Assembly: GCA_948505485.1 (NCBI GenBank)
Contig: CAOPQH010000068.1
Location: 1-8,198 of the forward strand
Source: an uncultured Clostridia bacterium
GTDB taxonomy: Bacteria; Bacillota; Clostridia; TANB77; CAG-508
Direction: 5' to 3'
Length of the DNA stretch: 8,198 nt
This document shows positions 1 to 4,644 of the stretch, piece by piece (the first letter of the stretch is position 1; every line of letters begins with the position of its first letter). Under the pieces are notes generated by a model that made no database searches, was not told where the DNA came from, and was given only the letters and a program-made list of their open reading frames with translations. The translations under genes were made by a program, and so were the position numbers.

Positions 1-98
1 AGAATTTACAAATGAGATGGACTTAGTCATATTCTAAGACAAAGATAATTTTATAAATAGTTGGCCTTTATTGTAAACTTAATAAAATTTTCAAAAAA

Positions 99-140
99 TT
101 CACAAACTTTTCACAAATATATTGTATGATTAATTATAAT
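99..140 (+). promoter_or_regulatory. htrA promoter with tandem response-regulator-like box
   Basis: The octamer TTCACAAA occurs at 99-106 and again at 110-117, exactly 11 bp (about one helical turn) apart. A TATAAT hexamer follows at 135-140, upstream of the htrA ribosome binding site (AGGAGG, 167-172). TT(A/C/T)ACA direct repeats with about 5 nt between them are the known form of Bacillus PhoP-type (OmpR-family) sites. A box just upstream of the -10 fits an activator replacing a weak -35. The regulator is inferred; CssR or PhoP/WalR-like proteins are possibilities. Positions 1-98 show no recognisable gene. Confidence 0.45.
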
Positions 141-178
141 TAAGTTATTATATATTTAAATGAATAAGGAGGAAAATC

Positions 179-1423
179 ATGGGAGAAAACGAAAAAACAA
201 ATGGTTTTAAGAGTGTAAAAAATGGAACATATAATGATTATAATATAACTAAATCAAAAGGAAGTATAAAAAATAATGTAATAATTCCATTTATTAGTGG
301 AGTAGTTGGTTGTGGATTAGTAATAGGAATATGTTTTGGAATTCCAGAAATAAAAGGTAAGATATTAGGAGCAACATCTACAGTTATTCAAACTTCTAAT
401 CCTACTTCATCACAAACAGACGGAACTGTAGATCAAATTTCATTATCAAAATATACAGATACATCTGTATATGCTGCCAATAAAGTATTACCATCTATTG
501 TTGGTATTCAAGTTGAATATAATGTTACAAATCAAATGTTTTCAATGTTTGGTAGAGAAGCTAATTCTAGTGCATCAGCATCAGGATCTGGTATTATAAT
601 TAGCCAAGATGGATATATTTTAACAAATAATCATGTTGTTTCATCATCATCTTCTGAATCATATTATCAAATATCGGAAGCAACTAAGCTAACTGTTAAA
701 TTATATAATGATGAAACAGAGTATGAAGCTAAAATAATTGGAAAAGATGAACAAACAGATTTAGCTGTTATAAAAATTGAAAAAGAAGGATTAACTGCTG
801 CAGAAATAGCTGATTCTAATTCTATAAAAGTGGGTGAATTTGCTATGGCTGTTGGAAGTCCTTTAGGAATGGAAAGTAGTATAACTTGCGGTGTTGTAAG
901 TGCAGTTAATAGAGAAGTTACAGATTCAGACGGCAAAAAATTTAATTTAATACAAACAGATGCTGCAATAAATTCTGGAAATAGTGGAGGAGCATTAGTA
1001 AATAGTGAAGGAAAAGTTATAGGTGTTAATACAATGAAAGTATCTTCTACTGGAGTTGAAGGAATGGGATTTGCAATACCAATAAATTCTACATTAGATA
1101 TAAAAGATCAATTAATTCAATATAATAAAGTAAAAAGACCATATATAGGAATTTCTGGAATAGATGTAGATGTAGAAACTGCTAAAAGAAATAATATAGT
1201 AGAAGGTGTTTATGTTAAAGCAGTAGAAGATTTTTCAGCAGCAGAAAAGGCTGGAATAAAAACAGGAGATGTAATAATTCAAGCAGATGGTCAAGAAATA
1301 AAAACAATGGATAAATTAAATGAAATTAAGAATTCTCACAAAATTGGAGATGAATTAAAAGTAAAAGTTAATAGAAATGGGGAAGAAAAAGAGATTTTAA
1401 TAACTTTAGCAGAACAACCATAA
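179..1423 (+). CDS. htrA: HtrA/DegP-like membrane-anchored serine protease with PDZ domain
   Basis: This is a 414-aa envelope protease that degrades or refolds misfolded exported proteins. It has a short polar N-terminus, one membrane helix at about residues 33-55 (VIIPFISGVVGCGLVIGICF), a low-complexity Ser/Thr linker at about 65-90, a trypsin-like domain at about 95-315 and a C-terminal PDZ domain at about 320-412. The catalytic triad is visible: His152 in TNNHVV, Asp194 in TDLAVIKI and Ser269 in GNSGGA. Length and domain order match Gram-positive HtrA/YyxA proteins with one PDZ domain. The start is fixed by AGGAGG 6 nt upstream of the ATG. The protein should sit in the membrane with the protease outside. 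It appears monocistronic: its own promoter precedes it and a strong hairpin terminator follows. The family is clear; the exact paralogue (HtrA, HtrB or HtrC type) is not. Confidence 0.95.
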   Translation: MGENEKTNGFKSVKNGTYNDYNITKSKGSIKNNVIIPFISGVVGCGLVIGICFGIPEIKGKILGATSTVIQTSNPTSSQTDGTVDQISLSKYTDTSVYAANKVLPSIVGIQVEYNVTNQMFSMFGREANSSASASGSGIIISQDGYILTNNHVVSSSSSESYYQISEATKLTVKLYNDETEYEAKIIGKDEQTDLAVIKIEKEGLTAAEIADSNSIKVGEFAMAVGSPLGMESSITCGVVSAVNREVTDSDGKKFNLIQTDAAINSGNSGGALVNSEGKVIGVNTMKVSSTGVEGMGFAIPINSTLDIKDQLIQYNKVKRPYIGISGIDVDVETAKRNNIVEGVYVKAVEDFSAAEKAGIKTGDVIIQADGQEIKTMDKLNEIKNSHKIGDELKVKVNRNGEEKEILITLAEQP

Positions 1424-1545
1424 AAAAATAAAAATTACACAATTAGGTCACACAATGAACAAATTTTATTGTTATATTATAAGTATAGTCAGTAAACATT
1501 AAAAATGTAACTGATAAAATTTAAAAAACATCCCCTTTTATTTTC

Positions 1546-1577
1546 AAAAAATAGAAACGCTTGCGTTTCTATTTTTT
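1546..1577 (+). terminator. Rho-independent terminator after htrA
   Basis: AAAAAATAGAAACGC (1546-1560) is the reverse complement of GCGTTTCTATTTTTT (1563-1577), and the stem ends in a T tract. Because the A and T tracts are symmetric it could act in both directions. A weaker hairpin without a T tract (CAGT..ACATT / AATGT.ACTG, 1490-1513) lies between htrA and this terminator. Nothing else is recognisable in 1424-1545. Confidence 0.85.
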
Positions 1578-1586
1578 AAAATAGTA

Positions 1587-1615
1587 TTGCTTTTAGTTAA
1601 TAAATAGTGTAAACT
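1587..1615 (+). promoter_or_regulatory. Promoter of the small toxin-like ORF
   Basis: TTGCTT (1587-1592) is followed after 17 nt by TAAACT (1610-1615). The predicted start near 1621 places a small hairpin, GCC-TTTC-GGC (1621-1630), at the very 5' end of the RNA. That recalls the 5' stem-loop of type I toxin messages. The hexamers match the consensus only moderately. Confidence 0.5.
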
Positions 1616-1643
1616 AAAAAGCCTTTCGGCAATGCTAGATAGG

Positions 1644-1673
1644 AGGTGTTGTTGAAAATGTCAGGCTATATGT
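1644..1673 (+). repeat. Direct repeat DRa, at the toxin-like ORF start
   Basis: This 30-nt segment overlaps the Shine-Dalgarno sequence, the start codon and the first codons of the small ORF. It shares AGGTGTTG and CTATATGT at its two ends, and AATG in the middle, with a 28-nt copy at 1825-1852. The second copy lies inside the antisense RNA gene, so its transcript can pair with this translation start. Confidence 0.8.
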
Positions 1674-1747
1674 TAATATGGATTCTGCTTCAGAAGATTG
1701 AAAAATTGGAAGAATTGAATACATATCGCAACACAAATAAAAACTGA
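1658..1747 (+). CDS. Small hydrophobic/amphipathic peptide, candidate type I toxin
   Basis: A 29-codon ORF begins at ATG 1658 with AGGAGG at 1641-1646 (11 nt spacing). An in-frame TTG at 1652 (5 nt spacing) would give 31 aa. The peptide starts MSGYMLIWILLQK, then a Glu/Lys-rich amphipathic stretch (IEKLEELN), and ends in a polar tail (YRNTNKN). The hydrophobic run is only about 8 residues, much shorter than in Fst, BsrG or TxpA. It has its own promoter and terminator. Codons such as CTG, CTT and CGC are rare in neighbouring genes, which suggests transfer. The toxin role is inferred only from the surrounding RNA architecture (direct repeats, convergent antisense RNA, complementary terminator loops). 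No family was recognised. It could also be a leader or a non-toxic peptide. Confidence 0.5.
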   Translation: MSGYMLIWILLQKIEKLEELNTYRNTNKN

Positions 1748-1756
1748 TTTTCAGTT

Positions 1757-1788
1757 CAGAGCAGTTCATCACCTGCTCTGTTTTTTTT
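1757..1788 (+). terminator. Terminator of the toxin-like RNA, with complementary loop
   Basis: A perfect 8-bp stem, CAGAGCAG (1757-1764) with CTGCTCTG (1773-1780), is followed by eight Ts. The 8-nt loop TTCATCAC begins with a YUNR (U-turn) sequence, TTCA. Its TCATCAC is complementary to the loop of the opposing terminator at 1801-1824. CACCT in 1770-1774 can also pair with AGGTG of the ORF's Shine-Dalgarno sequence. Confidence 0.9.
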
Positions 1789-1793
1789 GGCAT

Positions 1794-1824
1794 AAAAAAA
1801 GATATGTGTCATCACTCACATATC
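1794..1824 (-). terminator. Terminator of the antisense RNA (minus strand)
   Basis: Read on the minus strand, GATATGTG-AGTGATGA-CACATATC forms an 8-bp stem with an 8-nt loop, followed by seven Ts (the A run at 1794-1800 on the plus strand). The loop contains GTGATGA, the exact complement of TCATCAC in the plus-strand terminator loop. Confidence 0.85.
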
Positions 1825-1852
1825 AGGTGTTGCTCAATGACTGACTATATGT
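1825..1852 (-). repeat. Direct repeat DRb, inside the antisense RNA
   Basis: This is the second copy of the repeat at 1644-1673. AGGTGTTG (1825-1832) and CTATATGT (1845-1852) are identical to the ends of DRa, and the middle is two nucleotides shorter with AATG conserved. As direct repeats read in opposite transcripts, the two copies give base-pairing between the two RNAs. Confidence 0.8.
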
Positions 1853-1866
1853 CTTAAGCTATTATT

Positions 1867-1896
1867 AGTATAGCATTATTAACATTCATAAGTTAA
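1867..1896 (-). promoter_or_regulatory. Promoter of the antisense RNA
   Basis: On the minus strand TATACT (plus positions 1867-1872) is preceded by TGC, an extended -10. It lies 18 nt from TTAACT (plus 1891-1896), a fair -35. The predicted start is near 1860. The promoter overlaps the first codons of the LysR remnant, so it sits exactly at the junction between the RNA module and the broken gene. Confidence 0.65.
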
Positions 1897-2405
1897 CAGC
1901 TGAGAATATGTTTTCTATGTTAGAAAAACAAAAAATAAATCTTGCATTTTCTAAAAAATATAGTGATGAATTATATAAGTCAAAAGAAATTAAATTTATA
2001 AAAATTGGAGAGTTACATGATGTATTTATTGTAAATTCCAACTCACAGTATTTGAATAAAAAACTATCTAAAGAGGATTTAAGAAATATAACAATATATA
2101 CTTTGAAAAAGTTTTCTAGTGCATACCAAAATTTAATAAAAGCTCTTGAATATAATGAAGAAGATAAAATTAACGTAGATAATGTGAATTATACTGCAAT
2201 ACTTGAATTATTAAAAGCTAGAGATATAATAGCTGTCATAACGAAAGAATACATAGAAGAGAAACTAGCAAATAATGAATTATGCGTTTTAAATGTTGAT
2301 TTTTCACTTCCAAATGCAGAATTTGGTTTATATTATAATATTAATAATAATTTTAAAGAATTAAATGATTTAATTAACGTTTTAAAAGATAATTGCAAAG
2401 TATAA
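1869..2405 (+). pseudogene. LysR-type regulator remnant (effector-binding domain only)
   Basis: The frame reads from just after TAG 1866 to the stop at 2405. It resembles the second half of a LysR-family regulator: FSMLEKQKINLAF (the usual position of 'll..g.iDlai'), KIGELHDVFIV, LSKEDLRN, NYTAILELLKARDIIAVITKEY, then a polar C-terminus. The N-terminal winged helix-turn-helix (about 60-110 aa) is absent. In-frame codons upstream of the first ATG (1908) still look like family sequence (IINIHKLTAEN), so homology runs up to about 1872 and breaks at the RNA module. No Shine-Dalgarno precedes ATG 1908. It is therefore a 5'-truncated gene with no DNA-binding part. If translated, the 165-aa product could only bind a ligand or a partner. 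The family assignment is from sequence feel, without a search. Confidence 0.65.
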
Positions 2406-2425
2406 CTTAAAGTTATACTTTGCAA
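2393..2425 (+). terminator. Long perfect hairpin overlapping the LysR-remnant stop codon
   Basis: TTGCAAAGTATAACT (2393-2407) is the exact reverse complement of AGTTATACTTTGCAA (2411-2425), a 15-bp stem with a 3-nt loop. The stop codon TAA (2403-2405) lies within the stem. No T tract follows on the plus strand, so it may work as a weak terminator, a 3' end protector or a DNA site rather than a classical terminator. Confidence 0.55.
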
Positions 2426-2437
2426 ACAAATATGTAT

Positions 2438-2466
2438 TTTACATAAAAAAGTTTTCCTTTTATAAT
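2438..2466 (+). promoter_or_regulatory. Strong sigma-A promoter for the 110-aa gene
   Basis: TTTACA (2438-2443), 17 nt, then a perfect TATAAT (2461-2466). The start would be near 2473, giving a 5' leader of about 40 nt before the ATG at 2515. Confidence 0.75.
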
Positions 2467-2514
2467 TAAATTAATGACATTAGTCAAATAAATTATAGTT
2501 ATGGAGGAAAAAAT

Positions 2515-2847
2515 ATGCGGTTTCACGATTTAAAAGGATTAAGCGACGAAGAGGCAAGTAGTTTAATTGCAGGATGTTCAAAAGTTGAAATGAAACAAGT
2601 TTTAGAGAATCCAGAGATTTTATTGAAAAAGATTTTAGTATTTCGAGGAAATTATGACGGATATGCTACTGATAGACTTTGTGTACGAACTTTTGAATAT
2701 ATACAAAAAGAAAAGAGATGGAAAGTGTCAGATATTACTGTTTTTGATATGTTTACAACTAGCTTTTATTATCATTTCTCAAAGCAAGAGTTAGAAACAA
2801 AATTTGAGGCTTTCTTCAAGTCGCAGGGATTCGTAATGGATGCATAA
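2515..2847 (+). CDS. Hypothetical 110-aa soluble protein
   Basis: I do not recognise this protein. It has no signal peptide or membrane helix. It opens with an acidic helical stretch (LKGLSDEEASSLIAGC), has a central RGNYDGYATDRL segment, and ends rich in aromatic residues (TVFDMFTTSFYYHFSKQEL). The start is well set by GGAGG at 2503-2507, 7 nt before the ATG. It is a single-gene unit, with a strong promoter at 2438-2466 and a hairpin terminator at 2879-2910. Arginine is encoded by CGN codons at three of five positions, whereas the flanking chromosomal-type genes use AGA almost only. That suggests a different origin. It sits next to the truncated regulator and the candidate toxin-antitoxin module, so 1587-2910 may be one accessory patch. 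Confidence 0.8.
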   Translation: MRFHDLKGLSDEEASSLIAGCSKVEMKQVLENPEILLKKILVFRGNYDGYATDRLCVRTFEYIQKEKRWKVSDITVFDMFTTSFYYHFSKQELETKFEAFFKSQGFVMDA

Positions 2848-2878
2848 CTTAGTAAATATAGGTTTATATATTTACAGT

Positions 2879-2910
2879 AAGAGGATTTCTATTTAGGAAA
2901 TTCTCTTTTT
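2879..2910 (+). terminator. Terminator after the 110-aa gene
   Basis: GAGGATTTC and GAAATTCTC arms (about 2881-2905, with one G.U pair and a small offset) enclose an AT loop and are followed by TTTTT. It ends the single-gene transcript started at 2438-2466. Confidence 0.7.
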
Positions 2911-3038
2911 AAAATTATTACAAAAATATTAAATTTTTATAACAAATCTATTTTTATTGTCATATTTCTAGTAAAAAGTAAAGTATTATGATATAAATTA
3001 TATAAAAATAACAATTATATACATTAGAGAAATAAAAT

Positions 3039-3083
3039 ATGAGCAAAAACGAAAAGCGCATGCAAGTGCATAAAATAAATTAG
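3039..3083 (+). other. Possible 14-codon ORF or short RNA ahead of a terminator
   Basis: The 2911-3131 gap is AT-rich apart from a GC-richer patch at 3041-3108. In that patch ATG 3039 opens a 14-codon frame (MSKNEKRMQVHKIN) with only a weak purine stretch before it. It contains a short palindrome, ATGCA-AG-TGCAT (3060-3071). The stop codon touches the left arm of a good terminator at 3082-3108. No convincing promoter was found upstream. This could be a small RNA, a leader or a relic. The coding call is weak. Confidence 0.25.
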
Positions 3084-3108
3084 CCTATACCGAAAGTGTA
3101 GGCTTTTT
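3082..3108 (+). terminator. Rho-independent terminator in the intergenic region
   Basis: AGCCTATAC (3082-3090), loop CGAAA, GTGTAGGCT (3096-3104), then a run of Ts to 3108. The 9-bp stem has one G.U pair. There is no annotated gene immediately upstream, so it either backs up the 2879-2910 terminator or ends an unannotated short transcript. Confidence 0.8.
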
Positions 3109-3131
3109 GCAATTATAGGTTTACAATAATA

Positions 3132-3160
3132 TTGACAAAATGCTTTATAAATAATATAAT
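3132..3160 (+). promoter_or_regulatory. Perfect-consensus sigma-A promoter of the coiled-coil gene/birA operon
   Basis: TTGACA (3132-3137), exactly 17 nt, TATAAT (3155-3160). The start would be near 3167, leaving a leader of about 134 nt before the ATG at 3301. An inverted repeat begins at the -10 and transcription start, suggesting that this otherwise very strong promoter is regulated. Confidence 0.85.
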
Positions 3161-3214
3161 TATTATCGTTAATTTTTAAAAGACAATATACATATAATAT
3201 AAAACGATAATAAT
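3159..3214 (+). repeat. 12-bp perfect inverted repeat at the transcription start
   Basis: ATTATTATCGTT (3159-3170) and AACGATAATAAT (3203-3214) are exact reverse complements separated by 32 nt. The left arm overlaps the end of the -10 and the predicted start. The arm centres are 44 bp apart, about four helical turns. This geometry fits a paired operator, or a 5' leader hairpin if transcription starts within the left arm. It does not match the known BirA operator (TTGTAACC and its complement). The rest of the leader (3215-3286) shows nothing clear. Confidence 0.6.
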
Positions 3215-3300
3215 ATAGTAAGTAAAATTTATGTGTATATATTAATAATTATCTAAATAAATTAAAATATAATATTGTATTATTTTAAGGAGATGAAACA

Positions 3301-3555
3301 ATGGAAAATTTAAAACAGCAATTACAAAAAGATAACGAAAGAATAAAAGAAATAGATAAAAAGATTATAGAAAATATTGAAAAAGTATTATTAAAAATGT
3401 CAGAACAAACAAGCAATACAGAAGAAAAGATGCAAATAGTTGATAGAATGCTAAATTTAAATGTATTATTTTCAAACTTTAATGAGCAAATAGCTATATT
3501 AAGAAGTGTTCAAAATGAAAGAAGAGAAGATGAGAAAAAGAAAGAAGAAAGATAA
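3301..3555 (+). CDS. Small charged coiled-coil protein, unknown function
   Basis: An 84-aa protein, almost entirely predicted helix: residues 1-33 and 40-84 are rich in Lys, Glu and Gln with hydrophobic residues in heptad-like spacing (IKEIDKKIIENIEKVLLKM; QIVDRMLNLNVLF). The tail, RREDEKKKEER, is extremely charged. There is no signal peptide or cysteine. AAGGAG at 3287-3292 is 8 nt from the ATG. The stop codon overlaps the ATG of the next gene by one base (TAATG), so the two are translationally coupled and lie in one operon. I do not recognise a family. A structural or partner role for the ligase downstream is only a guess from the coupling. Confidence 0.8.
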   Translation: MENLKQQLQKDNERIKEIDKKIIENIEKVLLKMSEQTSNTEEKMQIVDRMLNLNVLFSNFNEQIAILRSVQNERREDEKKKEER

Positions 3556-4127
3556 TGGATATTAAGTTAATTAGTGATATGAAAACAAAATATATAGGAA
3601 AAAAGATTCAATATTATAAAGAAATAGATTCTACTCATACATACGCAAAAAATAAATATAACGAATTACAAAACGGAGAAGTTATAATTACAGACAAACA
3701 AACATCTGGTATAGGAACAAAAGGAAGAAATTGGTATACTGGTGCTGGCAAAAATATTGCAATGACTATAATGATAAAACCAAAATTTACAATTTCTACT
3801 ATACCAAAACTAACTGTAAAAATTGCACAAAGTATTAAAAAATCAATATATGAATTGTATAATTATGATTTAAAAATAAAAGAGCCTAATGATTTAATTT
3901 TAAATAATAAAAAAATAAGTGGCATATTAACAGAAGTACATACTTTAGGAAAAAACATTAAGTATTTAATAATAAGTATAGGGTTTAATGTTAACGAAGA
4001 AGAATTTTGTAAAGAAACAGAAATGATTGCGACATCATTAAAAAAAGAATTTAGTAAAGAATTTTCTAGAGAAGTAATAATAAAAAAAATATTAGAGGAT
4101 TTAGAAGAAGTAATAGAAAAATTATAG
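3555..4127 (+). CDS. birA: Minimal biotin-protein ligase (biotin-[acetyl-CoA-carboxylase] ligase)
   Basis: This 190-aa enzyme would attach biotin, through biotinyl-5'-AMP, to the lysine of a carboxylase carrier domain in the cytoplasm. It shows the BPL/LplA fold signatures in order: EIDSTHTYAK (24-33), the nucleotide/biotin loop SGIGTKGRNW (51-60), KEPNDLI (109-115), KKISGILTE (119-127), which carries the catalytic-type lysine, and SIGFNVN (141-147). It lacks the N-terminal helix-turn-helix of regulatory BirA, and it also stops right after the catalytic domain, without the usual C-terminal SH3-like domain of about 45-50 aa. The usual Trp in KWPND is Glu. It has no good ribosome binding site of its own; its ATG overlaps the upstream stop, so it depends on coupling. 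A lipoate ligase is less likely, given GRGxxGRxW-like and KxPND motifs. Confidence 0.88.
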   Translation: MDIKLISDMKTKYIGKKIQYYKEIDSTHTYAKNKYNELQNGEVIITDKQTSGIGTKGRNWYTGAGKNIAMTIMIKPKFTISTIPKLTVKIAQSIKKSIYELYNYDLKIKEPNDLILNNKKISGILTEVHTLGKNIKYLIISIGFNVNEEEFCKETEMIATSLKKEFSKEFSREVIIKKILEDLEEVIEKL

Positions 4128-4144
4128 TTCTATTATTTTTTTTT
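4111..4144 (+). terminator. AT-rich terminator overlapping the birA stop
   Basis: TAATAGAA (4111-4118) pairs with TTCTATTA (4128-4135). The 9-nt loop holds the birA stop codon, and nine Ts follow. The stem is weak in GC, so read-through into the membrane protein gene is likely. Confidence 0.6.
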
Positions 4145-4177
4145 ATTCATATAAATTATTAAGAGGAGAAGATGTAT

Positions 4178-4558
4178 ATGGAAATGGTTAAAAAGATTAG
4201 TAACTTAAAATATATATTTGAAGGAATTATTATTTCAATAGTAGTAACTATGATATTATTATTTATATTATCAGCAGTGATGACATATACAGATATAAAT
4301 GAAAATATTATAAAACCTTCTGTAATTATAATAACAGGAATAAGTATATTGATAGGAAGCTCTATAAGTAGTTTAAAAATAAAAAAAAGAGGAATCTTAA
4401 ATGGAACTATAATTGGATTTTGTTATTTGCTTACAATATACATACTATCAAGCGCTATAAGTTCTGATTTTTCATTTAATTTAGAGTCAATTATTACTAT
4501 TATAATTGGAATGATTTTAGGTGCCTTAGGTGGAATATTAGGAGTAAATAAAAAATAA
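4178..4558 (+). CDS. TIGR04086-like four-helix membrane protein
   Basis: A hydrophobic protein of 126 aa from ATG 4178. The start 6 nt upstream (4172) lies too close to the GAGGAG at 4163-4168, while 4178 gives 9-10 nt spacing. Four membrane helices are visible: FEGIIISIVVTMILLFILSAVM, IIKPSVIIITGISILIGSSISSL (ending in KIKKRG), IIGFCYLLTIYILSSAI, and a C-terminal Gly-rich helix, ITIIIGMILGALGGILG. This size and layout match the TIGR04086 family (YrzE-like), of unknown function and common in Clostridia next to yajC, secD and secF. The neighbours here (HD protein, SecD, SecF) agree. Family membership rests on topology and context, not on a catalytic motif. Confidence 0.7.
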   Translation: MEMVKKISNLKYIFEGIIISIVVTMILLFILSAVMTYTDINENIIKPSVIIITGISILIGSSISSLKIKKRGILNGTIIGFCYLLTIYILSSAISSDFSFNLESIITIIIGMILGALGGILGVNKK

Positions 4559-4564
4559 AAAATA

Positions 4565-4605
4565 AAAATATCGATTATTAATAAAAAATAGTTGATATTT
4601 TTTTT
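4565..4605 (+). terminator. Terminator after the TIGR04086-like gene
   Basis: AAAATATCGA (4565-4574) pairs with TTGATATTTT (4592-4601), with one G.U pair, and the stem runs into a T tract to 4605. It separates the membrane protein gene from the HD-secD-secF group. No clear promoter was seen between it and the HD gene. Confidence 0.65.
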
Positions 4606-4644
4606 ATTTTGGGATAAAATTTATAAAGACTAAGGAGGAAATGT

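Larger units (their letters stand above)
1794..1860 (-). ncRNA. Candidate antisense RNA antitoxin (par RNA II-like)
   Basis: The minus strand carries an extended -10 promoter (TGCTATACT) at 1867-1875 and a Rho-independent terminator ending at 1794. Together they define a convergent RNA of about 66 nt. It contains the complement of direct repeat DRb (1825-1852), and so is complementary to the ribosome-binding and start region of the small ORF at 1644-1673 as two 8-bp blocks plus central matches. Its terminator loop is complementary to that of the ORF's message. This matches how RNA II of the pAD1 par locus binds RNA I: loop-loop contact first, then pairing at the repeats to block translation. 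The RNA ends are inferred. Confidence 0.7.

Noticed and set aside
667..936. Open frame of 89 codons on the minus strand inside htrA
   Set aside because: It is antisense to the conserved protease core, has no ribosome binding site, and its composition mirrors the htrA codons.
1424..1545. Missing N-terminal half of the LysR gene upstream of the module
   Set aside because: No frame here reads as a helix-turn-helix; the stretch holds only AT-rich sequence, a weak hairpin and the htrA terminator.
1644..1852. CRISPR-like repeats
   Set aside because: Only two imperfect copies, 181 nt apart, with promoters, an ORF and terminators between them; an antisense pairing role explains them better.
3159..3214. 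BirA or biotin operator
   Set aside because: The arms ATTATTATCGTT do not match TTGTAACC-type biotin operators, and this ligase has no DNA-binding domain.
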